Assembly: GCA_947034895.1 (NCBI GenBank)
Contig: OX344763.1
Location: 7,752,501-7,816,500, forward strand
Direction: 5' to 3'
Length of the DNA: 64,000 nucleotides
DNA from: Rhytidiadelphus loreus
Taxonomy: Eukaryota > Streptophyta > Bryopsida > Hypnales > Hylocomiaceae
In this document: one piece after another, positions 11,691-23,231 of the stretch
Position numbering within the stretch: the first letter of the stretch is position 1
Layout of the letters: each line of letters opens with the position of its first letter
Translations under genes and position numbers: made by a program
Notes under the pieces: model-generated
What the model saw: the letters and a program-made list of their open reading frames with translations, nothing else
Told to the model about the DNA's origin: nothing
The model's database searches: none

Positions 11691-14600
11691 TTGGAGAGAG
11701 ACCAAGTATCCTATACAAAAAGGCCAACGGTCAATTCCGGACTTGGGGGGACCAAACAGCGCACTCAAAGACCACATAGGGTATTGATAAGTCCACCTTA
11801 TGATATACGGAGTCCTCAACCTCATTTACAATCGCACCAGGGTGACGTCCAGGCCTTCCTCCTTTGGGGCCACGAAGCCGAAGCCAGAGCACTCTGAGTC
11901 CCACCTTCGTTTGCCTGTGATGAATGTCGAGGCCCCAAGAGAAGGGGTTGGTGGACAAGTATTGTGACACCATTGCCGGGATGGGGACTATTGTGAACAG
12001 GGTGCCTATCAGCGCACCTGTTGGCTGCTCAGAACAAGGACCTTCAAGTGGGAGTGGAACATTCATATCCAACAATGCGCAATCATCGAACACATGCTGT
12101 TATGCATTTTTCGAGGAATGAGCAGAGCTGGATATCATTGCTCCACTCCCACTTGAGGGCTTGCATTGTGAGCAGCGAACAGGTGCGTCGATACGCCCCC
12201 TGTCCACAATAGTCCCCATCCCGACAATGGTAGAGCGGCTGCAGTCAAAGCCCACGGAGATGGAAGGATGTCGCGGAGGAGGACGACGCATGACGGTGGC
12301 TCTCATGGTGTACCTCGAATGATGACGGAGGGAGGGGTTCATGGCAACGCCTCCCGTCGTTGTCCTTGCCATTCCCGTGAACGCAAGGCGCATCCAATTC
12401 CTGTGAACGCAAGGAGCAATGCCTTCCGAATTCTCCGCGTGCGAGCTGATGATGCTGCCCACGGTTCAGATCGCACGGTCTAAACTGCAGGCGCCGACGC
12501 TCCAACTATCGTCGCTTCGTGATGATTCTCCAGCTTGATCAACACCAGCAAGAGTCTATTTGCCGATCACATCGTCGTGAGGTCCTCGCACGGCACTCCG
12601 AGGTTCGCAGTCAAATGCTCGTCCACTGCAGTGCGGACCTATGCTGTCGTCATCCCATAGCCGGATGGATCATTGCTGAACCCGCTCTTGTGTTTACGAG
12701 AACCCACCCCGTAACAAAGTGCGCCTTGTATTCACAGGACTTCTAGTGCGCAACGACGGGAGGCGTTGGCATGGATGCACTCCTCGCATCGTTCAAGGGC
12801 ACCGTTATCGAGGGTTGGCACCGAAACCGGTCAACCTTTGCCGGGATGGGGACTTCCGCGAAAAGGTGCCTATCAGCGCACCTGTTGTCTGCTTATAACA
12901 AGTTCCCTCAAGTGAGAGTCGAATAGTCATATCCAACAATGCGCAATTATCGAACACATGCTCCTGTGCATTTTCCGAGGAATGAGTAGAGTTGGATATC
13001 ATTGCTCCACTCTCACTCGAGGGCTCGCATTGTGAGCAGCCAACAGGTGCGTTGATAGGCCCCATCCACAGCAGTCCCCATCCCGGCAATGGTAGACCGG
13101 CTACGGTCGAAGCCCACGGAGACGCAAGAAGTCGCGGAGGAGGATGACGTAGGCTGGTGGCTCTCCTGGTGTACCTCCAACGATGATGGAGGGAGGGGTT
13201 TATGACAACGCCTCCCGTGGTTGCCCTTGGAAGTCCCGTGAACGCAAGGCGCATCCGCTCCACACAAGAGACGCGTTCAACAACGATCCATCCAGCACGT
13301 TGACATCGTTCGAATTGGTCAGCACTACAATAGACGAATATTTTCCGGACCTTCTCAGTGTGCCGTGCAACGACCACCCAAACGATATGATCGGCAAATA
13401 GATGCCTACTGGCGTTGGTGAAATGATGTTGCGAGGACCTTTCATCTGCGTGCTACGATGTACAGAAGCCTACTCTACGGGGTCGGGGACTCGTGTTCAA
13501 AAAGTGAGAATATTTGTATTAGTGTATCCAATGTGGGAATGAGTATATTGTTGACAAGAATGAACTGAAAATGTCTCTACAATTCTCTAATAAATGAGAT
13601 GCATCTGTAAATGTCATTTATGTTGTAGCAATGTTCACCAATGTCAATGTGACCTTCGCAGACGAGTTGAGGATGTTGCCCACGTTTCAGACCGCACGGT
13701 CTGAACCGCAGGCGCCGACGTTCCAACCTCCGTCGCCTCGTGATGACGCAAGGCGCATCCAATTCCCGTGAGCGCAAGGAGCAATGCGTACCGAGTTCTC
13801 TGCATGCGAGCTGATGATGCTGCCCACGGTTCAGACCGCGCGGTCTGAACCGCAGGCGCCGACGCTCCAACCATCGTCGCTTCGTGATGACTCTCCAGCT
13901 TGATCAACACCAGCAAGAGTCTATTCGCCGATCACATCATCGTGAGGTCCTCGCACGGCACTCCGAGGTTCGCGGTCAAATGCTCGTCCACTGTAGTGCG
14001 GACCCATGCTGGTGTCGTCCCTTTGCCGGATGGATCATTGCTGAACCCACTCTTGTAATGAGAAGAGGCAAGGACATGGACACCCCATCCACGGTCACGT
14101 CAAAAACGTCCTCTTCACATCCCGAAACCCATCGCCTAGCGGAGTACGTCTTGTATTCACAAGACTTCCAGTGCACAACCAGGGGAGGCGTTGTCATGAA
14201 CGCCCTCCTCCAATCGTTCAAGGGCACCCCATCCATGCGACCGTCGTCTCCCTCCGCCACATCCTCGCGTTCTCCGTGGGCTTCGACCGCAGCCGGTCTA
14301 CCATTGCCGGGATGGGGACTGCCGTGAAAGGTGCATATCAACGCACTTGTTGGCTGCTGATAACAAATGCCTTCAAGTGAGATTGGAACACTCATATCCA
14401 ACAATGCGCAATCATCGAACACATGCTCCTGTGCATTTTCCGAGGAATGAGCAGAGTTGGATATCATTGCTCCACTCTCACTCGAGGGCATTGTGAGCAG
14501 CCAACAAGTGCGTTGATAGGCACCCTGTCCACGGCAGTCCCCATCCCGGCAATGGTAGACCGGCTGCGGTCGAAGCCCACGGAGAACGCGAGGATGTGGC

Positions 14601-14900
14601 GGAGGGGGACGCATGACGGTGGCTCTCATGGTGTACCTCCAACAATGGTTGCCCTTGGAAGTCCCGTGAACACAAGGCGCATCCGCTCCACACAAGAGAC
14701 GAGTTCAACAACGATCCATCCAGCACGTTCGAATTGGTCAGCACTACAATGGACGAATATTTTCCGGACCTTCTCAAGGTGCCCTACAACGACCACCCAC
14801 ACGATATGATCGGCAAATAGATGCCTACTGGCGTTGGTGAAATGATGTTACGACGAAGGGAACCACGCTCTATGGGATCGGGGACTCGTGTTAAAAAAAT
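11691..14900. repeat. Related ~1.4-kb repeat units with hairpins
   Basis: A diverged continuation of the preceding repeat block. The segment at 12519-12746 recurs at 13884-14110 (shift 1365 bp), and the segment near 13200 recurs near 14640. Imperfect hairpins lie at 11965-12080 with 12126-12240, 12835-12944 with 12990-13105, and 14265-14405 with 14455-14590; their loops share CAATGCGCAAT(C/T)ATCGAAC. Copies of the GACCGCGCGGTC-type palindrome lie at about 12468, 13695 and 13834, next to a shared GAGTTGAGGATG phrase or its relative. Related sequence follows the right-arm B-type copy at 51.95-52.7 kb. Confidence 0.75.
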
Positions 14901-15768
14901 GCGGGTATTTGTATTAGTCTATCCAATGTGGGAAACAGTATATTGTTGACAAGAATGATGAACTGAAAATGTTTCTAAAATATCTCTAATGAGATGCATC
15001 TGTAAATGTCATTTATGTTGTATGGGAAAGTCATCCGTGGCTCACCATGAGTCCACGTTCAGCAATGTTATTGTGCAGCTATTACTAAAAGCAATGAAGG
15101 GTAGACCGGACTTTGGACTTGGAATGCGACTGTGCAGCCTTCCGTCGTAACCTTCGCAGACGAGTTGAGGATGCTGCCCACAGTTCAGACCGCGTGGTCT
15201 GAATTGCAGGCGCTGACACTCCAACCTTCGTCGCGTCGGCCACTTGGGGAGGTGACTGCCCGGAGGGATCCTGCACAACGAAGACAATGGTCACGACCGT
15301 GCAAACGTGATTGCGATTTTCTGGACGAGCTCCGGAAAGACAAAGTTCAAAGTGGGAAAAGAGGAGCAACGGAGTATTCGATGGACAAACAATTTCACCC
15401 CATCCTAGACTACAGCCTAGTGTAGGGCGGGAAAAAATTGTTTCTCCATCAAACTCATCCGTCGTCCCCTGCGTACCTCAATTCATCCCAAGGGAGCAAA
15501 CAACCCACCTTACCACATACGTACACCGTTGCACCACGCGCTCGTTAGCAGTGATGTCTTCTTATAGGGAAGTCGAGGTCACGTCCTCGCCCGCGTTGCC
15601 CGCCTCGCCCGGCGCCTCGCAACTGTCGGAGGAGCCCACTCCTTCCGTCGTCTGGGTCCGCCGTCGCTTCATCCGTCGAGGGCCCCTTCGCGCACTGTCG
15701 ACGGAGTGCGCGTCGAAAGCGCGAACGCGGCGCAGCCCCTGCACACCCATCCATTTCCGCTTGGTGCA
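14901..15768. other. 3' flank of the coiled-coil/FCP1-like gene
   Basis: No confident gene. A palindrome (CAGACCGCGTGGTCTGAA) lies near 15186. The segment 14880-15210 aligns in reverse with 51950-52500 of the right-arm copy (shared TGTGGGCAGCATCCTCAACTC-like phrase), so it belongs to the B-type locus rather than to an independent gene. The open frame at 15545-15772 is low-complexity and unsupported. Confidence 0.45.
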
Positions 15769-18700
15769 TCAACCCTTTTCTTTCTTTTGCACCACGTGCT
15801 TCGCTCTTCGACAGACGAAATGATCGTTCCCGTCTCTACTGTACGTGCCGACGAACTCTGGATACTCCAGCAAGAGAGACCTGTCCTGCAACGTAGCTAA
15901 CCCGCACACATTGAGTCTGAAAAAGGGCGTCGTGAGGTTTCCGAAAAACGGTTTCCGAGACACGTACTGCGACACGCTAAGACCGGACTCTAGCAGGCCC
16001 TTGAGATAGAGTCGCAACGTCCTGTCCAGGGTGGAATCGTGCAGGCTGCCAATGTACGACAACGGGAAGATGGCATTGTGCACGGGATTGAGGATGCTGC
16101 TCTCGGGGGAGGAATTGATGAGGAGTGTGTTGCTGGAATTGGCCCTGAACGTGCCGGATTTGAACCTATCTCCATCCCAGACGGCCTTGTGCAGAACCTT
16201 GAGCCTCAGCCTCCCCTCAGGATGGTCGGGGAACTGAACGTACGTGTCCTCGTCCACATCGGTATCCCACTCGGGTTGGTAGGGGTGCGCCGGACAAGGC
16301 AACGAGGGGAGGTGTGGGGGGGGCCTACACTTGCACAACCGCCACGATCGTCTCTCCACGATGGAGGTGCAGTCCTCGAGCGTGAGCACGCGCATGGACG
16401 AGCGCTCCAAGCCGCGGAAGAGGAAATCGATCATGGGATTGGCCACGACGGCCGGCAGCCTCGTCCACATAGACAAGCGAAACCTCTTCACCAGGCCTCT
16501 GAGGAATTTGTGCACTTCCGGACGACACGAGAGGGAGAACTCGCCGAAGACGTGGCGTTTCGTCGGATTGTAATCGTCCTCCGATGGTGCGCTTGCTGCA
16601 GGCGAGCGACCGGATCCGAGGGGCTCGACGTGCTCAATTTGGCATAGGACTCCTTCCAACTCCAAGACAACAAAATAACTGTACAAGGGCAAAGCAACGG
16701 GAGGCGGCGGCGCAGGCAACGACAACGAGGCCTGCGTATGCGAAATCCCTTGTTCAAAGTAGTATTTGAAAATTGAATAAACGGGAGTCCACAATTGAAA
16801 ATGCGCCCCCCCCCAACAGGTGTGGGAGGCTTGAACACAAAGACATGAACCCTTGTCCATTATCATCCTCTTTCTAAACGAGATCCACGTCCGATCCCTA
16901 CAAACTATCTAGGCAAGCGCTACGGAGGCAGTGAGCAGAGGGATGCAAGGAGATCGAGCCTCACCTTTGTTACATCCGGAGTGGTGGCCGCAACGGGAGT
17001 GGTGGCACGCCTCGTGGCGGCGCGAGTCTGGACACCCGCGACGATGGGAGACACGACCTGTGCAGCTTGCGGAGGGGGGAGTTCCACCTCAGAGACCGAA
17101 GGGGGGACTTCAGCAATGGCGGGAGCCTCCAATGCCATCGGTGGCGGACAAGGAGGGCAACTCGGTCAACGGAGTACCAGTGCAGACTCTTCGCCCAACC
17201 CAAGAGCATGGCCACCCTGAACCGCAAATGCCAATTGCCAAGAGCGTAACTACATTGCCCAAGAGGACTCGGGATAGAAAGCACAATGCACAACACTCTA
17301 CATTGCACATCACTCAACGCCACGAATTCCCGAAAACACGAATTGCCAAAAAACGAAACCGATATATTACAAATAGAATACAATGTTTGTACAAACTTTA
17401 CGAACAGTGTTTCACGAACAATCCGAAAATCACGTCTGTACAACTAAAATGTCTATACAACTAAAATCGTCACAGGCCTCGCCAAAAGGGCTCCTACATC
17501 TATGGGCCTGTCGCTCCATGGACGGTGGACCCGTCGGGACGACCTTCGATCGGCCCGACGTAACATCCTCACATAGCTTCCACACCTGGAAGCGCAATTC
17601 AAAAGATGGGGAGCTATGTGGAGGGGTTACCCACCGTGGGAGTCTGGACGTCGTCGGAGGGTGAGTCGACTGGCACATGCTCCTCGTGCCTTGCAGGGGG
17701 CAGCGCCGGAGCGATTGGGGCCTGCAAGGGAGCATACTGCTGGGTCAAGTTAGTGAAGGAGACCTCCATATCTCCTAAGTCGACTTCCAAGTCGTAAGGG
17801 TCATCGTCGTGGATGCTCGGACGATGCACTAGCCCAGCGACATGCACAAACGGAAATTGACTGAGGGCTAGGTCATCGAATCTGTCTGGATCGTCAACGA
17901 CACTCACCAAAATATTTGCAACCTCTCCTGAACCCAACTGTCGAAGTCCGGACGCTGCGGTGGCCGTGGCGGCAGAAATCGAATTCGTGGTGGAGACTCC
18001 GGAGACGTTGTGGAGCTCGCTCACAGGAATGGGAGTCGCAGCCATCGGAGGGGCACTTGTCTGCGCGGCCTGCTTCGCCAGAATCTACTCCTGCAGTTGC
18101 TTGAGCAACAAAGTGTTCGTCTCGCGATCCCTCCTATACTCCATTTCCTTCTTGGCCTGCAGCCTTCGCTCCTTCGCGAGTTCCTTCTCCTTCTGCGCCT
18201 TCTTGGCCTTCCGCTTCACCTTCTTCTCCTCCTCCACCCGCTCCCTCTCCTCCCTCTCCCTCTTGAGCTCCCGATCCTTCTCCCTTAAATCCCTCACGAG
18301 GTTGTCGATGGCGTCATTGCGCTTGTCGAGCGCCCCCGAGTGCCTCTGCCTTTCCCGCTCGAGCATCATCTCCACGTACGCGAGGTTGATCCCTGCCTTG
18401 ACGTCCATGTGGATGGGTTTGGCGTCCATGTCCACCGCGGCCGGAGTCCCTCCTGCCTCGGAGGAAGTCCCCGCGTCCGATGTTGCCGCTTCCGCCGCGG
18501 CCTTGGCCATCTTGTTGTACTCGTCTCTACCGGTTGCTGCCAAGGCCAGTCGGTTGTCCAAGTCTCCGTCGTCCATCTCGTCCAGATCGGTCGGGCTGCT
18601 CTTTGTATTCGTGGACTTGAGGGCGAGTTGCCGGTACACGGCGCGCGTATGGGCCATGAGCAGAAGCTCGCCCGCGCTGGTGGCAGGCAGTTCCGACTCC

Positions 18701-19008
18701 AGGATGTCGATGCTGACCTGCGCACCAATCAGCTTCATCATGTTCTCATCCCCATTGAAATCGGATGGATCGCGGATGGACCTCAATTCCTGGACAATCG
18801 CCTGCGATGCCTGAATCCTACATTCCACGGAGTCATCACTGGGATTCGCGGGAGAGGCGGCGAGGTCGGTCCTCACACTCGCCACCTCCGCCTGCCTGGC
18901 CGAAGACAGTAGTCTCTGCAATGCAGCCAAATCAGCCTGCAGGTCCTGAATGAGCATTCTCGGGGGAGGGGGCGGAAGAGACTCCTCCGTAGGAGTGGAC
19001 ACCTCCAT
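15769..19008 (-). pseudogene. Coiled-coil protein with C-terminal FCP1-like HAD domain, nonsense-interrupted
   Basis: The first exon starts at ATG 19008 (MEVSTPTEES) and runs in one frame to a donor near 17631, broken by TAG at 18085-18087 where the flanking frame continues (QLQE*ILAKQ). It has an N-terminal part with heptad-like Leu/Ala, then a highly charged KEREREE/RKAKKAQKEKEL coiled coil. A short exon ends at 16965. The final exon 15769-16731 resembles plant FCP1-like domains: FVVLELEGVLC, RPEVHKFL...RLSMWTRLPAVVANPMIDFLF, NTLLINSSPESSILNP and a YLKGLLES tail. The usual DxD nucleophile motif reads ExE, so phosphatase activity is doubtful even before the nonsense codon. The start of the short exon near 17138 is uncertain. 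It follows gene B on the same strand. Confidence 0.65.
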
Positions 19009-19057
19009 TGCAGCCGCTTGCAGTCGGGGAGTGGGAACGCGGAAGACATGTGGCCGT

Positions 19058-19345
19058 GTTTCAGACCGCGCGGTCAGAACTGGAGCGCGGCAATCCTCGG
19101 AAGATTGGGTGACGGGATCCGACTACAGGGCCGGATCTTCAGGTCGGGGGGAAGCAGAGGGAGTGCGAGGAGATGGAGGTGGAGGTGGAGGGGACAATAG
19201 TCGGTTTGCGGAGGGAGAGGGGGGGTTGGAGGGAGAGAGAGGAGTGTGCGGGTGCATATCAGACTGCGCGGTCTGATTCCTGCGCGGAGGCGCACTCGAG
19301 CTCCGCGGGGAGGCTGGCGTCGAATCAGACCGCGCAGTCTGATCC
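19058..19345. repeat. Three GACCGCGCGGTC-type palindromes in and beside gene B coding DNA
   Basis: Copies occur near 19065-19080 (TCAGACCGCGCGGTCAGA), 19258-19277 (CAGACTGCGCGGTCTGAT) and 19323-19342 (TCAGACCGCGCAGTCTGAT). The latter two fall within the reading frame of the last gene B exon and are translated as QTAQSD and QTARSD. Confidence 0.85.
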
Positions 19346-22300
19346 GTCTCCCTCTGGACAAAGTGGACGCCGGACACCGAGGCATCTCCGTGGTCTGAAA
19401 CGTCGTCGCCTTCGCCGTCTCGCCCTCCCGCGCGGTCGACGTCTTCATCTTCGTCCTTGTCCTCGTCGTCCTTGTCCTCTTCCTTATCCTCGTCCTTCTC
19501 CTTCTCCACTTCCGAGTCGGAGTCGCTTCCATCGCGGAGGTTGAGGGCGCCCTCTTGCGATTCCTCCTTGCCCTCTCTTTCATCATCCGAAGACTCGCTC
19601 TCCACGGGGTCGGGGTCCTGGAGCCTCTGTGTCTGAGACTTGGGGTCGTAGATGAAGTCGAGGGTGTGCGGCTGCAGCACCAAGATGTCGGGCCACATCT
19701 GTGTACCGATTCGAGCGTGCACGCTCTGGCGCAGGAGGCACTTATCGGTGGGGCGCACGAAGGAGACGGAGCTCCGACACAACATCTGCAGTGCCAAACA
19801 AGGCACACGGCATGAATTCTCCGAATGACGCATTCAGACGGTCAGATGAGCTCTACATTGGAAGCGAGAAAGGGAAGGAGTGGAGAGCTTACCGAGCACG
19901 CGGAGACAGGCTTGGATCCCGCAAAGACGAGCATGACCGTTCCCTGGTCCCTGCAGAACTTGTCGATGAAGCAGAGGTACACTTCGTACCGCAGTTCGCG
20001 ATTCGTCAAGATCTAGGGGTTATTGTGGCGACAGAGCTCCCAGGTCTTGTACCTGACGTCATCCGTCACCAGAGGCTTGTCCTCGGCAGCCGAGAGTCGG
20101 GGAATCAGTTCCCCGACATTGACGAGTGGGGAGTTCGTGAAATGCTTCGTGGTCCGCTGAATGTACATGACCCTGTCCTTCCCCCTAGTGTAATAGTTCG
20201 GCTCGCCCTTGGAATACACGTACGTCGCGATGCGCTGAGTGTTATGCTCGGGGAAGAATTTCTCGAGCGCCTGTTCCACTCCCACCACCCTCTCGGCGCC
20301 CATGATGAGCATCCACGTGTGGACCCCCTTGGCCATGGTATTTTGGGAGACCCGCGCGACTTGTTTGATGATTTTCTCGTACGCGTAGTGAATCTCCATA
20401 TTCCCGACTGCCGGGAACAGGCAGAAATCCATAATCCCCACCTCGCAGAAGCGAATGCTGGCGGGTCCGTCCACGTATTCCACCCATTCGCGCTTCTGCT
20501 TCACGTAGACAAAGGGATCGAACACCCTCCTCACGCGATCCCACCGGCAGACCGTGGCCCGCGCACACCTCTTGACGGTGCTGCAACGTTCGTTGTTGGT
20601 GAGCAGTCACTGGATCATGGCGACGACGTCTGAGGGAGCAACCATCGTTTTCTTCCCCGAGCCACATTGGTGCCTGAGCCACTTCTGCCCAATGTGCATG
20701 GCGGCCCACATGTTGTGCCCCCAAATGCACAGCAGCGCCTTGAACTCCCGCCAGGCTTTAGGGACGACCTCCCCCTGGGAAATCACCTCCTTGGCCTTGT
20801 CGATGCCCAGGACGTCGGCCTTCTCCTTCACCTCGAAGATGAGCACGGCCTTGTGCTTCTTGTTGGTGCACCACTGGGCGAAGGGAATGGCCGCCGTCCA
20901 ACTGGTCGGCCTCTTCAGGTAGACCTTGGGCGGCGTCTCCAAGATTCTGCTCGCGAGCTCGCCTACGGCAGCGTCATCCATCCCCAGAAGGTTCTTCATC
21001 TGGTTGTGATTGATCGCCGTGAACTTGTAGATCTTGGAGCCCCCCTTCCCGTCCGGAATTTGGTTGAACGGGACGCCGGTGTCGATGTCGTGCAGCGCCC
21101 CGGACTCGTGCTTCTGGAAGACCTCTTGCCAACTGGTCCAAGTCGCATTCGAGGCCATGACGATCTTCCGGTCGCCCATCTTGTCGAAGTCCCAGGTCCT
21201 CCCCCCCCCGTTTCGGTGCTTGGCACTCCCCACCGCCTCGAAGCTTTGGTGCGCCTTCTCTTTGAAATCCTGGACACGCATCAGCGTAGTGAGTATGTGT
21301 CATGATCTGACCGCGCGGTCTGAACTGTCACCGAACAATCCACGACACCAAGTGGCGTCGAGGTCGGAATATCGCAGGATCAGACCGCGCGGTCCAAAGT
21401 GACCATGAATCAGAAAGGTGACGAAGGTAACGAGGACAATGGGAGCCTACCGATATGGAATGGGACGGAATTGCATCACTGGGATTCAGACCGCGCGGTC
21501 TGAAATGCGTAGGGAAGTCGTGCGTACCTCATAGACCTTCGGGTCCTCCCCTTCAATGATGACCTTCGCGTTCTTCCGATGTTGCGTAGGCTTGCCCGCG
21601 TTTTCCCAGAGGTGGCGAACATGCATGAGTGTTGCCGGCAGGGACGACAGGTACGGGCCCGCGACGTTTCCGTCGTTGCACTTGGACGACAACGCGTGGA
21701 GGTGGTCCTTGTTCTGGGACCACACGATTTCGCACGTCCACCTGTGCATTTTGGCGACGACCTTCTCATCGTCGACGGTAGTGTTCCCGGAGATGATGTC
21801 CTTGGCGGCCATCCAGGTGTGCTGCCCGTTGATGATGAGCAGCGGCCGCGCCTTCCAGCAATCCGCCCAGCATATTGGTCTGGTGCGCGTGTTCGGCATG
21901 ACGGTGAGGATTTGCTTGGTGTAGTTCACCTTCACCATCCTGTCCAGGACTGCCAAGACGTCGTCATTCTCGAGGGGCCTCACGATGATTCCCGACTCCT
22001 CCTGGGCATTCACCATGTCGGCCACGTCCAACTTGAAATACTGTCCCCGACCGAATATGTACATGTACGAGGACAGTTCCTTGAACACCTTGTTGGCCGC
22101 CGCTTCGGCCTTGAGGCGCGTCCGCGTTTCCAACTCAACGCTGCGTCGCGGATTGCGCTTGTACTCCGCGGGCACGGACACGCTAGCTGGGACGGCGTCG
22201 GCATCGAAGGGCAGGGTTCGTGGATTCTTGGTCCACTTCCCGTTCACCTTCTTGATCGCAATCTTCTGCGCCTCTTCCTCGGACACCTCTGCCGGTTCCG

Positions 22301-22649
22301 TGTTGGCCTCGTGGGTCGATGAGCTGGGGGTGCCATGCGATTCCTCGGCCACGCGTCTCGTCCGGACCCAGCGCCCTGCATCTTCTTCCGAGGATGCTTG
22401 CGTCGCCACGGGCGGGCCCGCTGACTTCCGTTTCACGGCCTTCTGTTTAGACCGAGAAGTCGGCGCTGTGGTGGCTCGGGCCGCCGACTGAGTCGCCTGT
22501 GGCGGTCGTTGGATGGGTCCACGCGCCGGTGGGAGTGGGTCGGTACGCTCGGACGCTCCAGCAAGGGCCGACGCAAGGGAGGGCCGGCTGCGCGTTCCCT
22601 CTCCCGACGCCTTGGCGACATTCTTGGCGGACCCCTCTAGCGAAGCCAT
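19123..22649 (-). pseudogene. Gene B: intron-poor ParB-domain/methyltransferase-like gene with two stops
   Basis: Exon 1 (21528-22649) starts MASLEGSAKN and has about 120 residues of Ser/Ala/Arg-rich sequence. A ParB-like region follows, with IIVRPLENDDV and LLIINGQHTWMAA (the ParB GQHR-type motif, Arg replaced by Thr). Donor GTACGC joins in phase to exon 2 (19893-21269), which holds a region comparable to motif IV and then a motif-I-like VFAGS. Donor GTAAGC leads to exon 3 (19123-19785), with a strongly acidic Asp/Glu/Lys tract and a Pro/Ser-rich tail. In-frame TGA (20607-20609) and TAG (20013-20015) interrupt exon 2; no plausible intron removes them. Gene A and C homologues have many more introns. 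Palindromes lie in its intron 1. It is either a pseudogene or expressed only in pieces. Confidence 0.7.
21304..21505. repeat. Three palindromes inside gene B intron 1
   Basis: Copies at about 21305-21324 (CTGACCGCGCGGTCTGAA), 21379-21396 (ATCAGACCGCGCGGTCCAA) and 21484-21504 (TTCAGACCGCGCGGTCTGAA), spaced 74 and 106 bp, fill much of the 258-bp intron. Confidence 0.9.
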
Positions 22650-22652
22650 TGG

Positions 22653-23210
22653 TCAACTTCCTTCACCCTGGCAGACGTTCAAGGGCGACACACTCAGTGA
22701 TTTGTTGTGAATGGCAAACGCTTTGGCGACGTACGAGTTGGCTACCTTTCCGGTCTCGTGGAAGTCACTAGAGACGGCTTCGTAGTGCGATTGGGTTTCG
22801 GCCATCAAGAGTTGATATGCACGAGGGACGGACGCGTAATTCTTCATGAGGCATTTGCTACAGAAGATCATCTCATTTTCTACACGGATGGCGATGACTC
22901 CGAATGCATTATTACTGGCATTCACCACGTTGACGAGAATGGCCTCCCTCATCACATGGACATTCACGAGTACCAAAGTGGAGAAGGATTTCCATCGGGG
23001 ATCCCCCGTCTTCGTGAATCCCAGCTCCAGATTGAAGATGGGGGAGCCCATCAAGAAATTCAGTTCGATCGTCCACAATGACTTGGACGCGACGAACTCC
23101 AAGGGGAATTTCTTTTCGATGTGCAGCTTCCAGGACTTGTGGATTCGGTCAAGCGAGATGGGCCTCAAGTAGCCCGCAAGCGGCAGACTGCTCTCCAGGA
23201 ATGACTCCAT
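22653..23210 (-). CDS. Small ORF1 upstream of gene B, unknown function
   Basis: 185 codons from ATG 23210 (MESFLESSLPLAG) to TGA 22653-22655. I do not recognise the fold: predicted beta-rich stretches (SLWTIELNF, FNLELGFTK, TLVLVNVHV) alternate with a helical C-terminal part. It ends one codon before the gene B start and in the same frame (TGA CCA ATG), so the two are either a tandem reading-frame pair on one message or one gene split by a stop. Degenerate copies lie at 30012-30353 (minus) and 49030-49371 (plus), which supports it as a real, once-coding segment of the B-type locus. A palindrome lies just upstream. Confidence 0.55.
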   Translation of the reverse strand: MESFLESSLPLAGYLRPISLDRIHKSWKLHIEKKFPLEFVASKSLWTIELNFLMGSPIFNLELGFTKTGDPRWKSFSTLVLVNVHVMREAILVNVVNASNNAFGVIAIRVENEMIFCSKCLMKNYASVPRAYQLLMAETQSHYEAVSSDFHETGKVANSYVAKAFAIHNKSLSVSPLNVCQGEGS

Positions 23211-23231
23211 GCCACTGTCCACAAGCAGTAC

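Noticed and set aside
12805..13377. 190-codon open frame on the minus strand
   Set aside because: It spans a hairpin repeat that is open on both strands because of GC bias and symmetry, and reads into non-homologous frames in sister copies.
13976..14695. 239-codon open frame on the minus strand
   Set aside because: Same repeat block; the frame crosses both hairpin arms and contains a palindrome-derived peptide, with no recognisable domain.
20010..20055. A 40-bp intron removing the TAG in gene B
   Set aside because: A donor-like GTACAAG and an acceptor-like CCCCTAG exist but the intron would be too short for plants.
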